Part shown: positions 32,314 to 39,776 of the stretch, one piece after another | Numbering within the stretch: position 1 is the stretch's first letter | How the letters are laid out: each line of letters begins with the position of its first letter | Assembly: GCA_004553625.1 (NCBI GenBank) | Contig: SFKX01000021.1 | Coordinates: 1-53,333, forward strand | Reading direction: 5' to 3' | DNA: 53,333 nt | Source: Clostridiales bacterium | Lineage (GTDB): Bacteria > Bacillota_A > Clostridia > Oscillospirales > Oscillospiraceae | Made by a program: the position numbers and the translations under genes | The notes under the pieces: model-generated | Database searches by the model: none | What the model was told of the DNA's origin: nothing | The model's input: the letters and a program-made list of their open reading frames with translations, nothing else

Positions 32314-33398
32314 TGGCGAAGAAGCCGTTTTCAGTATCTGATTACATAAAGCCAGAGGACGTGTCCAAATTGGACACGTTGACAGCCATATCCTTCATTC
32401 CTCGGGATCGGCTGCTGCTAAACGAGAAAAACTTCTATGACACAAGCAGCATAGATGAGCTCGCGGACAGCATTGCGCTCAATGGCCTTATCGAGCCGAT
32501 AATCGTCAGGCCGGTGCGCGACGGCAGCGGAGACTACCGCATAATATCCGGACACCGACGGTTCCTTGCGATGTGTGAGCTGGCGAAGGACGAGCCGGAG
32601 CGCTGGGCCCGAGTGCCGGCCATTATCAGGGAGCCCGCCTCAGATGTCCTGGAGGAGCTGCTGCTGATCGAGGCCAACCGTGCGACGAGGATTCTGTCCT
32701 CGGCAGATACGATGCACCAGGCGGAGCGTTACAGAGAGCTGCTTGCCGAGCTGAAAAGTCAGGGTGTGGAGATCCCCGGTCGGCTGCGTGACGCCGTGGC
32801 CGAGGCTATGCAGATATCGGCATCCCGCCTGGCGCGGCTGGATGTTATACGCAAGAACCTCTCCCCGGAGTGGATGGAAGCATTCGAGACCGGCAGCCTC
32901 TCCGAGTCGGCGGCGTATGAACTTGCACGGCTGCCTCAGGAGCAGCAGGCAAAGGTCAGAAGCAAGGCTAAAGGGACGCCTACTGCACAATCTGTGACCG
33001 CTATCGCGTCTGAGCTTAGCAGGGAAGCGGACTCTTCTTTAGGTCAAAGCCATGCAACAACAAGCCCCAGCGAGGAGCCGGAAGCAGATGAAAGGCCTGA
33101 CTGCCTTATAGACGACCAAAAAGAGTTTTCTGCTCGGTGGCGACATCTCGTTGATGTATGCTCTGAGGCAGGCGTCTCAATTAGTGAGGTCGCCGATACC
33201 CTTTGGGAGTCCGAGGAAGATATACAATGCTTTGTATCTTGGCAGCCAAATAGTGACGGACATATATGGTCTCCTGAATCCTGCGACCTTGAAGACATGC
33301 TGGACCTTTCAGAGATGACCGGCCTCTGCGTAAATGCGCTGCTGGGACGGGTGCCGACAGATTGCACAAGCTGTAAGTGGGCAGCTGCACAGACTTGA
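32313..33398 (+). CDS. parB: ParB-type partition protein
   Basis: 361 residues. The N-terminal ParB/sulfiredoxin-like CTPase domain has IDELADSIALNGLIEPIIVRPV and the GHRR motif in IISGHRRFLA. A central helix-turn-helix region (about 150-220) follows (EAMQISASRLARLDVIRKNL). The last 110 residues are acidic with a Cys-containing end. Codons 17-22 contain a perfect 17-bp palindrome that also occurs elsewhere in the prophage, a candidate binding site for this protein. Confidence 0.92.
   Translation: MAKKPFSVSDYIKPEDVSKLDTLTAISFIPRDRLLLNEKNFYDTSSIDELADSIALNGLIEPIIVRPVRDGSGDYRIISGHRRFLAMCELAKDEPERWARVPAIIREPASDVLEELLLIEANRATRILSSADTMHQAERYRELLAELKSQGVEIPGRLRDAVAEAMQISASRLARLDVIRKNLSPEWMEAFETGSLSESAAYELARLPQEQQAKVRSKAKGTPTAQSVTAIASELSREADSSLGQSHATTSPSEEPEADERPDCLIDDQKEFSARWRHLVDVCSEAGVSISEVADTLWESEEDIQCFVSWQPNSDGHIWSPESCDLEDMLDLSEMTGLCVNALLGRVPTDCTSCKWAAAQT
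32361..32377. repeat. 17-bp palindrome, copy 2 (parS-like candidate)
   Basis: GTGTCCAAATTGGACAC within the 5' end of parB. Here the symmetry extends two more bases on each side (AC...GT). Confidence 0.7.
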
Positions 33399-33412
33399 AT
33401 TGGAGGACGAAT

Positions 33413-34024
33413 ATGGATATTACCGCTGAAAGGTACGAGCAGGTGATTTCAGACTTGAAGCGCATATCGGTGCAGGACGAGCTTCGCTGCCTTGGCTGTG
33501 GCCGTGAGCACAACTGCAGCCTCCACGGTTGCGCCATAATCCGCGACGCAGTCGAACTTATACAGTCGCTGTCAGCTCGGTCAGCTGCAAAGCGGACGAC
33601 GATAATGCCGAATGACATCGTGCTGCATGTGCCGTCGGGTGAAAAATGGGCCGTATGCGGCGTGGATCACATACGAGGTGAGCTTGTTCCCTACGGATAT
33701 CCGTTCCCGACCATCGCACAAATTAGTGACTGTGTCTTGCTCGAACTGTGTTATGAACAGATGGGACAGACCCGCGAGGCAGCTCAAGAGCTTGAAAAAT
33801 GCGGACTTCACAGGTTCATTGACCCATGCTGGCTGATTGCTCAGGCTTACGACAGCGCTGAGTTATACAGAGAATCATTCGACGATTTAATGTCAAAGGG
33901 GAACTGCAACAACTGTGTAAAAAAACAATGGTGCGGGTCGGCAGCAAAGCCGGGAGAGACGGTCAGGGCAAATTGCCCGCTGTATGCAGCTCCCACCGAG
34001 GAGGAAGCCAATGCCGAAGAATAA
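33413..34024 (+). CDS. Cysteine-rich phage protein of unknown function
   Basis: 203 residues. Two cysteine modules: CLGCGREHNCSLHGC near residue 22 and CNNCVKKQWC...NCPLY near 167-190, each of the form C-x2-C-x5-C-xn-C. The middle carries a beta-rich segment (IVLHVPSGEKWAVCGVDHI). GGAGGA precedes ATG 33413. The modules recur in the following small proteins and may bind zinc or an iron-sulfur cluster (inference). Confidence 0.65.
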   Translation: MDITAERYEQVISDLKRISVQDELRCLGCGREHNCSLHGCAIIRDAVELIQSLSARSAAKRTTIMPNDIVLHVPSGEKWAVCGVDHIRGELVPYGYPFPTIAQISDCVLLELCYEQMGQTREAAQELEKCGLHRFIDPCWLIAQAYDSAELYRESFDDLMSKGNCNNCVKKQWCGSAAKPGETVRANCPLYAAPTEEEANAEE

Positions 34025-34184
34025 ACGCCTGGTGCGGCTGATCGTCCGCGTCACCCCTCAAACAGCCTGGCACATCCGAGAACTAACCCGGCTCTGCGGC
34101 TACCGTGACCCCGGCCGTGTCATAGACAAACTCGTACGGGATAAGGCCGTGCAGATGAGAGGGGAGCGTTTAGGCGGTGTATGA
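34011..34184 (+). CDS. Small basic protein, possibly ribbon-helix-helix
   Basis: 57 residues. A beta-like start (KRLVRLIVRVTPQTAWHIRE) is followed by two helices (LTRLCGYRDPGRVIDKLVRD), the size and charge of a ribbon-helix-helix DNA-binding protein. AGGAGG lies just upstream of ATG 34011, which overlaps the preceding gene by 14 nt. Confidence 0.55.
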   Translation: MPKNKRLVRLIVRVTPQTAWHIRELTRLCGYRDPGRVIDKLVRDKAVQMRGERLGGV

Positions 34185-34525
34185 GGGGGGGAAGAAGCGT
34201 GTCATTTTGCAAATACAGAGTACTTGATAAATGTGCAAAAAACAATATGCCATGCACATTCGACGAAGCGTGCTTTGAATCCCAAGATGAACCTGCAAGG
34301 CGCGAGCTAAATTGCCTCAAATGTCATTACTGTCACCCAGACAACGGGAACTGTACGGCGGTGGGCGGATTCTGTACGGCTGTTCAAGCGGCTCATTGTC
34401 CGCTAATACCGGAACTGCTTGCCAGAGCAGAGGCAGCAGAGGCAAGAGCGGCGAAAGCTGAGATGGAGAGGGACGCGGCAGTCTGCGACCTCAAACCATT
34501 GCCGCGATTGCATGGAGTTGAGTAA
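34181..34525 (+). CDS. Cysteine-rich small phage protein
   Basis: 114 residues with ten or more cysteines: FCKYRVLDKCAKNNMPC, CLKCHYC, NCTAVGGFC and HCPLI, ending in an alanine-rich coiled segment (ARAEAAEARAAKAEMERDAA). ATG 34181 overlaps the previous stop (ATGA); GTG 34199 after GGGGGAAG is an alternative start. Function unknown; probably metal-binding. Confidence 0.6.
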   Translation: MRGGRSVSFCKYRVLDKCAKNNMPCTFDEACFESQDEPARRELNCLKCHYCHPDNGNCTAVGGFCTAVQAAHCPLIPELLARAEAAEARAAKAEMERDAAVCDLKPLPRLHGVE

Positions 34526-34557
34526 ATGGGATTGGCACGAGACACAGGAGGTCTGAT

Positions 34558-34776
34558 ATGACTCAACATGTCACGATGTTTGACCGGAAATACTCGCAGG
34601 AAAAGAAGGCAGAGGGGATTGCAATTTCTGAGGCTGTAGCGTTTGGGAAATGTGATGAGTGCTATCATCTCAAGCGATGCGAAAGTGATAGAGCTTTTCA
34701 TTTCCCAGAAACTTCATGGTGTCAGCATCGGAAGCGGAAAATTTTGAAGGAGTGGCGCGGGCCACAGGGAGGCTAA
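34558..34776 (+). CDS. Small protein with C-x2-C-x5-C-xn-C module
   Basis: 72 residues. After a polar N-terminus the cysteine module reads KCDECYHLKRC, then 13 residues, then WCQHR, with a basic tail (KRKILKEW). The layout repeats that of neighbouring proteins. Function unknown. Confidence 0.6.
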   Translation: MTQHVTMFDRKYSQEKKAEGIAISEAVAFGKCDECYHLKRCESDRAFHFPETSWCQHRKRKILKEWRGPQGG

Positions 34777-34778
34777 CA

Positions 34779-35465
34779 ATGAAGCGGTTTCATCATTGCG
34801 GGGATTGTGCCCACTTTGAGGCGTGTGGTTATATACTAAAACGTTCTAGTAAGCACCTCGAAATAAGTAGACACGGGCAGGCTTGTGAGCACTATGAGGC
34901 CCGTATCAAGGATATCCTCGGCGATACCTTCAACCTCGACCGCCTGCGCGAGCTGATAGAGGCAGAGAAGGAACTTAAGACAGTGCTTGAGCGGCTTGGC
35001 GAATTTGGACAGTTGTTCATCGATTACGTAGGTTGCCCGCGCGGGGCGATGGGAAGGCAGTGCGCCCCGCTTACGGAGGAGCTGCTGTCCATGCCGGTGA
35101 TAACAGATGTTGACGGCGGGCGATGGCGACCTGTAAATGAAGATGCGCTACGGGTAGCTGTCGCATTGTTAAAACTAGTCGAAATGAATGGCTTCAGCGA
35201 TCTTGAAGCTAAGAACGCAGCTGCCTCTGCAGAAGACAATTTTAGTAATTATAAGATTCAGCTGTGTTATGCCAGCAAAGTATTTCAGGAAAACGAGAGT
35301 ATTTTGAGTACTCCCCAGTTCATCAGATATATGTTGGCGGATTCTGTTTTGCGCGAGGCAAAAGGGCACATCGTTTTCTCTGAAAGAAACACTGGAAAAC
35401 AAGGCGCTATAATGTTCAGCGCCAGATTATTGATTGCTGTAGAGGAGGACAAACTGCGTAAATGA
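34779..35465 (+). CDS. Phage protein with N-terminal cysteine module
   Basis: 228 residues. The N-terminus has HCGDCAHFEAC and, about 20 residues later, ACEHY, the same module as in the neighbours. A helical segment follows (RLRELIEAEKELKTVLERL) and a C-terminal part without recognised domain. ATG 34779 follows GGGAGG and is two nt after the previous stop. Confidence 0.6.
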   Translation: MKRFHHCGDCAHFEACGYILKRSSKHLEISRHGQACEHYEARIKDILGDTFNLDRLRELIEAEKELKTVLERLGEFGQLFIDYVGCPRGAMGRQCAPLTEELLSMPVITDVDGGRWRPVNEDALRVAVALLKLVEMNGFSDLEAKNAAASAEDNFSNYKIQLCYASKVFQENESILSTPQFIRYMLADSVLREAKGHIVFSERNTGKQGAIMFSARLLIAVEEDKLRK

Positions 35466-35668
35466 CTAGCATTGACCGCCTGTTCTGGGCGATGTGGTCT
35501 GAAATTGTCGGCTGGACCGCGTGCTGCTGGCTCGATGTGCCGATTTGCGGGTACATGCGCATACGCTCATGGACGGGCTATGCCGGAGCTGCGGCGGCGG
35601 TGATGGCAATAATCATTACATACCGAACGTCGGCATACTGGAAGGGGAGACTGCCTTGTGAATGCTGA
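35462..35668 (+). CDS. Small membrane protein
   Basis: 68 residues with two hydrophobic stretches (LFWAMWSEIVGWTACCW and GYAGAAAAVMAIIIT). It starts at ATG 35462, overlapping the previous stop by 4 nt, and so is probably translationally coupled. Function unknown. Confidence 0.5.
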   Translation: MTSIDRLFWAMWSEIVGWTACCWLDVPICGYMRIRSWTGYAGAAAAVMAIIITYRTSAYWKGRLPCEC

Positions 35669-35858
35669 GCGGCATATTACGCTGTGCGTGGCTTGCAGCC
35701 CAAAGTTTGAGGAAGTGACCGAGCTCGACGCGGATAAACCCCTGAGCAGAATCCGCTGTGCCTGCTGCGGGCGGTCTCGGGATGGATACTCATATGCCGT
35801 GCGTATACGAAAATCTGTTGAAGACAGGAGGGAAATCGGTGCCAAGGATAAAGTTTAG
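35658..35858 (+). CDS. Small zinc-ribbon-like protein
   Basis: 66 residues beginning at GTG 35658. Two Cys pairs, LCVAC and RCACCGR, are 24 residues apart, consistent with a zinc ribbon. It overlaps both neighbours by a few codons. Function unknown. Confidence 0.5.
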   Translation: MNAERHITLCVACSPKFEEVTELDADKPLSRIRCACCGRSRDGYSYAVRIRKSVEDRREIGAKDKV

Positions 35859-36087
35859 GCTTGCGTCAGACGCCGACGGGCGGAGCGTTGACTGCAAATC
35901 ATTTCGACGACTGCCGGGCGGCGGCGCCGTGTGTGATGTCCTCAACCACCCTTGGTGTGTTGCCAGGGGATCGTCCGGACCAGAAGGCTGCTCGTTCCGG
36001 CAGCCTCGGGAACAACAGAAAAGGGAAGGCGAGGCTGCGGCCTCGCCTTCGCGCGTAAAGGGGGGCGGCCGCCATAGCAAAGACTAA
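35839..36087 (+). CDS. Small cysteine-rich phage protein
   Basis: 82 residues from GTG 35839, which has GGAGGG 8 nt upstream. Cysteines in VDCKSFRRLPGGGAVCDV and WCVARGSSGPEGCSFRQ suggest a metal site. The 3' part of the gene contains an 11-bp perfect hairpin (36025-36050) that may act in the RNA. The end overlaps the translation region of the Rep-like gene. Confidence 0.5.
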   Translation: MPRIKFRLASDADGRSVDCKSFRRLPGGGAVCDVLNHPWCVARGSSGPEGCSFRQPREQQKREGEAAASPSRVKGGGRHSKD

Positions 36088-36100
36088 ACGCCTCATCACG

Positions 36101-36862
36101 GTGACAGCCGGTCGGCTCGTGTACGGCGTGTGCTATACCCAGGCCATGGCGGCGGACTCCCCAAGAGAGCGCGCGGAGAAAGCCAAGTGCAGCAGCGCGG
36201 CCAGACAGAAGCTGAACTTCAAAGCAATGTGGAAGCAGCTGCAGCTGCTGCTCTGTGCCAATTTCACGCGGTACGACCTGTGGATCACCCTCGGCTTTGA
36301 TGACGCTCACCTGCCTCCAAACCGCAAGGCCTGCAAGAAGATTATGGCCCGATTCATGGACCGGCTGCGGGCTCGGAGGCGTGCGGACGGGGAGGAGCTG
36401 CGCTACGTTTATGCGATACATGAGCTCCAGGACGACGGCTCCCGGCGGTATCATTTCCACATGGTCATCAACGCCACGTCCGGTCGGGCGGACTATGAGT
36501 TGATTCGCTCGCTTTGGGAGTGGGGCGACAATATAGAGATCTCCCAGCTCTCGGACAGCGAGCACTACGGCCGCGATGATTTCATGGAGATCGCGCAGTA
36601 CATGGTACGAGAGCGCAACCCGGACGCTGATTCAAAGGTAATTGCGGTCGGTGACAAAGGCTATGTCGGATCCCGAAACCTTGCCAAGCCTGTGCGGGAG
36701 TCTCAGCTGGTCGACGACAATGTGACTATCACAGCACCGCCGGGAGCTGTGATCCTGGATCGAGACGAGCGGCAGAATGGATACGGCTGCTACACATATA
36801 TATCGTACCTGCTGCCCGAGCCGCGGCCAGAGCCTGTTCGCAGACGCCGAAAAATCGAATAG
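36101..36862 (+). CDS. HUH-type replication-initiator-like protein (REP ORF2/G2P type)
   Basis: 253 residues from GTG 36101. It contains ARQKLNFKAMWKQLQLLL, DLWITLGFDD, the HUH motif in RRYHFHMVIN and a candidate catalytic Tyr in EIAQYMVRER, typical of Rep/gpII-like rolling-circle initiators found in Firmicutes phages. Its role in a phage with DnaB is unclear. GTG 36101 has no ribosome binding site. In frame upstream, ATA at 36074 lies after AAAGGGGGGCGG and adds IAKTKRLIT, which resembles relatives' N-termini, so a rare ATA start is possible. Confidence 0.75.
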   Translation: MTAGRLVYGVCYTQAMAADSPRERAEKAKCSSAARQKLNFKAMWKQLQLLLCANFTRYDLWITLGFDDAHLPPNRKACKKIMARFMDRLRARRRADGEELRYVYAIHELQDDGSRRYHFHMVINATSGRADYELIRSLWEWGDNIEISQLSDSEHYGRDDFMEIAQYMVRERNPDADSKVIAVGDKGYVGSRNLAKPVRESQLVDDNVTITAPPGAVILDRDERQNGYGCYTYISYLLPEPRPEPVRRRRKIE

Positions 36863-36916
36863 CTATTATTTTCTGACTTGGGGTTGTGTATATCTTTAGG
36901 CGGGAGGTACGAGAAA

Positions 36917-37141
36917 ATGACGGAAGGTACACGAAAACGCTTGACGCAATTAGGTGTGCTGGGTAAACTGGAAGTGCGAGGAGGACGAATCGTCTGCCCG
37001 ATATGCGACACCCGCACAGACCAGGTAATACTGCCGGATACTCAGGCGGTGCAGTTGCCGGTATGGTGCCGCAAGTGTAAGCTCCGCCTTCTCGTGACAA
37101 TTTCAGACGGCGAGTGCCAGTGCCAAAGTGCCAGTGCCTGA
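36917..37141 (+). CDS. Cysteine-rich KTR-type zinc ribbon protein
   Basis: 74 residues. The pattern IVCPICDTRTDQVILPDT, then WCRKCK resembles the cysteine-rich KTR family, small zinc ribbons frequent in gut Firmicutes mobile elements. GGGAGG precedes ATG 36917. Function unknown. Confidence 0.7.
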   Translation: MTEGTRKRLTQLGVLGKLEVRGGRIVCPICDTRTDQVILPDTQAVQLPVWCRKCKLRLLVTISDGECQCQSASA

Positions 37142-37198
37142 CTTCGACTATGTGTCGGAGGCAGGCGCTTTTTTGTTTGCCGCCGGGAGGTGTGCTGA

Positions 37199-37483
37199 AT
37201 GTGGGACGGATACGAGAGCCGACGATGGCGTGCCTATGTCAGACCGCGCATCCTGCGCCGTGATGGGTACCGCTGCCGCGAGGCGCGGCGCTACGGTCGC
37301 AACGTTGAGGCGTCTGTCGTTCACCACATCTGGCCGGCCGAGGATTGGCCCGAATATGCCTGGGCTGACTGGAACCTTCTGAGCCTGTCGGTTGAGGCGC
37401 ACCGCGCGATGCACAACGACGACGGCAGCCTCTCGGCGCTCGGCGAGTCATGGCGCCGCCGGACTATCCCCCCCACCCCCTGA
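37199..37483 (+). CDS. HNH endonuclease next to the terminase
   Basis: 94 residues. RRDGYRCREARRYGRNVEA, then VVHHIWPAEDWP (the HH of the HNH motif), NLLSL and EAHRAMH fit phage HNH nucleases that work with the terminase in genome packaging. The first zinc-ligand Cys pair usual in the family is reduced to one Cys (RCREARR). GGGAGG precedes ATG 37199. A 169-nt gap without a convincing gene follows, where a separate TerS would normally lie. Confidence 0.85.
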   Translation: MWDGYESRRWRAYVRPRILRRDGYRCREARRYGRNVEASVVHHIWPAEDWPEYAWADWNLLSLSVEAHRAMHNDDGSLSALGESWRRRTIPPTP

Positions 37484-37652
37484 GACTGAAAATCTTTGCC
37501 CTTGATCACTGGCAGCGTCCCCATTTCCGACAGCGGACAAAAATTTCGAGGGGGGGGTAAAATTCGGTGCTCAGGAGAAACGGAAACAAGAACTTGCGCG
37601 CGGGCAGCGCCCGTGAACGACGCGCCCGCGCGAATGGGCCGGAGGCGGTGAA

Positions 37653-39776
37653 TTGGCCAGAGAGGACATGATCCGCGACGCAATGCGCGCCGTGGACACC
37701 TACAACGAGATATACGAGCCGACCATCAAGGCCCTGGCCAAGACTGAACGCCAGCTCTCCAGAGCGGAAAAGGAATGGCGCAAGCAGGGCGGCCAGATGG
37801 TGGCCCGCATGACCAACAAGGCCGGAGCCGAGTACATGGCGAAAGACCCGTACTGGTCGGCCGTCGAGAAACTGCGTGCGGATGCCCTGGCATTGCGCAC
37901 TCAGCTGGGCCTGACTCCAGCAGGGCTGAAAAAGGCCAGAAGCGCCGTTGAAGCAAATACCTCGTCGGGAAGCCCGATAGAGGCGCTGCTGGATACGGCC
38001 AGGGAAACGGCCATTGCCAAAGCGGCAGACTACCAGGCTGCTGTCGACGCCTATGTTGAGGGCGTCCTGTCCGGCGACGTTCCCGCCTGCACCGAGATCC
38101 GCCAGGCCTGCGCCAGATATGTGTCCGATTTGGACACGGGGCGCTGGGACTTCCGGGCCGAAGAGGCCAACCTGATAATCGCGCTCATCGAGACGACAAT
38201 CTGCCACCAGCAGGGCGAGGACCTCGAGGGCTTGCCCATGCGCGGACGCCCCTTCGAGCTGCTGCCGTATCACAAGTTCTGCGTTTACAACATCATGGGT
38301 TTTTATCAGCCGGGCACACAGCTGCGGCGATATGTTGAGGCCCTGATATTTGTCCCGCGCAAGAACGTCAAGACCACCTTCGCCGCGGCACTGGCCTGGG
38401 CCTTTGCCCTCTATTACCGGATGTCGGGCTCAAAGGTGTATGAGGTCGGCGGCGCGCTGAAGCAGGCTCTGGAGGGCTTTGACTTCCTCAAATTCAACGT
38501 GAAGCGTCTCGGCATATCCGTAGACGAGGATCCCGACAACGGGCTGCGGATCATAGGCAGCAACAATGAGCACAGCATATCGGGCGATGTCGGGGACGGG
38601 TATATCTCTATCAATGCCCTGGCTACGTCGCCCGACCGCCAGGACTCGTTCAACGCCAACGTCATCATCGCCGACGAGATGCATACCTACAAGAGCGCCA
38701 AGCAGTACCAGGTGCTCAAGGACGCGACCAAGGCGTACTCCAACAAGCTCGTTATCGGCATCTCGACTGCAGGCTCGCTGGAGCTCGGCTTCTGTGCGCA
38801 GCGCGTGGACTTCTGCCGGAAGATCCTCGACGGTACCGTGACCGGGGACATAGCTGACCGCACCTTCGTATTCATAGCCGCGGCCGAGCAGGGCGCGAAC
38901 GGCGAAGTCGACTATGATGACCCTGCTGTCATGCAGGCCTGTAATCCAGGCTGGGGCGCGAGCATCCGCCCGGCGGACATGATCGCCGACGCGCAGCTTG
39001 CCCGCGAGGATCCCCAGATGAGGCCGGAGTTTCTGACCAAGAGCCTCAATGTGTTTATCCAGTCGCTGCGTGCGTATTTCGACATCGAGGAGTGGCGGGC
39101 ATCTGATGCCAAGTATGACTGGACGCTTGACCAACTTGCCAAGCTGCCGGTCGAGTGGTACGGCGGCGCCGACCTCTCAAAGCTGCATGACCTCACCGCA
39201 GCGTGCCTGTTCGGCCACTACCAGGGCGTGGACATCATCGTCCCTCACTGCTGGTTCCCGCGTCCGGCTGCGCTCGTAAAGGCAGAGCAGGACCAGATAC
39301 CTCTGTTCGGCTGGCTCGACGACCACTGGCTGGACATGACAAACGATAAGGTCACAAACCACGCCGACGTGGTCCGATGGTTCACGGACATGCGCACGCG
39401 CGGCTTCAAGGTGCGCCGGGTGGGACATGACCGCAAATTCTGCCGCGAGTATTACATCGGCATGAAGGCGGCGCACTTTACCGTCCGTGACCAGCCGCAG
39501 ACGGCTTTGCTCAAGAATGAGGGGTTCCACTACCTCATGAACTCTGCCAAGGCCGGCACGCTGTATTACTGCCACGCTGAGCCATTTGAATACTGCGTCC
39601 AGAACGTCCACGGCGTCGACAAGGCCGATGACGTGACGTATTACGACAAGCTGGCTCCGAATCTGCGCATAGACGTGTTCGACTGCGCAGTGTTCGCAGC
39701 CTGCACATATCTCATAGATCTCGAAGCCAAAAAGAAAGGCGCCGGCTGGTTCGGCGCTCAGAAGGAGGGTGATTGA
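37653..39776 (+). CDS. Terminase: small-subunit (P27-like) domain fused to large subunit
   Basis: 707 residues, longer than a normal TerL. Residues 1-110 resemble a P27-type small terminase (DPYWSAVEKLRADALALRTQLGLTPAGLKKA). The large subunit follows from about 165, with an ATPase motif VPRKNVKTTFAAALA (a deviant Walker A), Walker B VIIADEMHTY and an RNase H-like nuclease with Asp residues in YGGADLSKLHDLT and VFDCAVFAACTY. It packages DNA at the portal. TTG 37653 has GGAGGCGG upstream. A 15/17 copy of the prophage palindrome lies at 38121-38137. Confidence 0.9.
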   Translation: MAREDMIRDAMRAVDTYNEIYEPTIKALAKTERQLSRAEKEWRKQGGQMVARMTNKAGAEYMAKDPYWSAVEKLRADALALRTQLGLTPAGLKKARSAVEANTSSGSPIEALLDTARETAIAKAADYQAAVDAYVEGVLSGDVPACTEIRQACARYVSDLDTGRWDFRAEEANLIIALIETTICHQQGEDLEGLPMRGRPFELLPYHKFCVYNIMGFYQPGTQLRRYVEALIFVPRKNVKTTFAAALAWAFALYYRMSGSKVYEVGGALKQALEGFDFLKFNVKRLGISVDEDPDNGLRIIGSNNEHSISGDVGDGYISINALATSPDRQDSFNANVIIADEMHTYKSAKQYQVLKDATKAYSNKLVIGISTAGSLELGFCAQRVDFCRKILDGTVTGDIADRTFVFIAAAEQGANGEVDYDDPAVMQACNPGWGASIRPADMIADAQLAREDPQMRPEFLTKSLNVFIQSLRAYFDIEEWRASDAKYDWTLDQLAKLPVEWYGGADLSKLHDLTAACLFGHYQGVDIIVPHCWFPRPAALVKAEQDQIPLFGWLDDHWLDMTNDKVTNHADVVRWFTDMRTRGFKVRRVGHDRKFCREYYIGMKAAHFTVRDQPQTALLKNEGFHYLMNSAKAGTLYYCHAEPFEYCVQNVHGVDKADDVTYYDKLAPNLRIDVFDCAVFAACTYLIDLEAKKKGAGWFGAQKEGD
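38121..38137. repeat. 17-bp palindrome, copy 3 (imperfect)
   Basis: GTGTCCGATTTGGACAC, 15 of 17 matches to the two exact copies; arms GTGTCC/GGACAC are intact. Lies inside the terminase gene. Confidence 0.5.

Noticed and set aside
37484..37652. Separate small terminase gene between HNH and terminase
   Set aside because: No frame of adequate length with a start signal; the TerS-like sequence is instead the N-terminus of the terminase.
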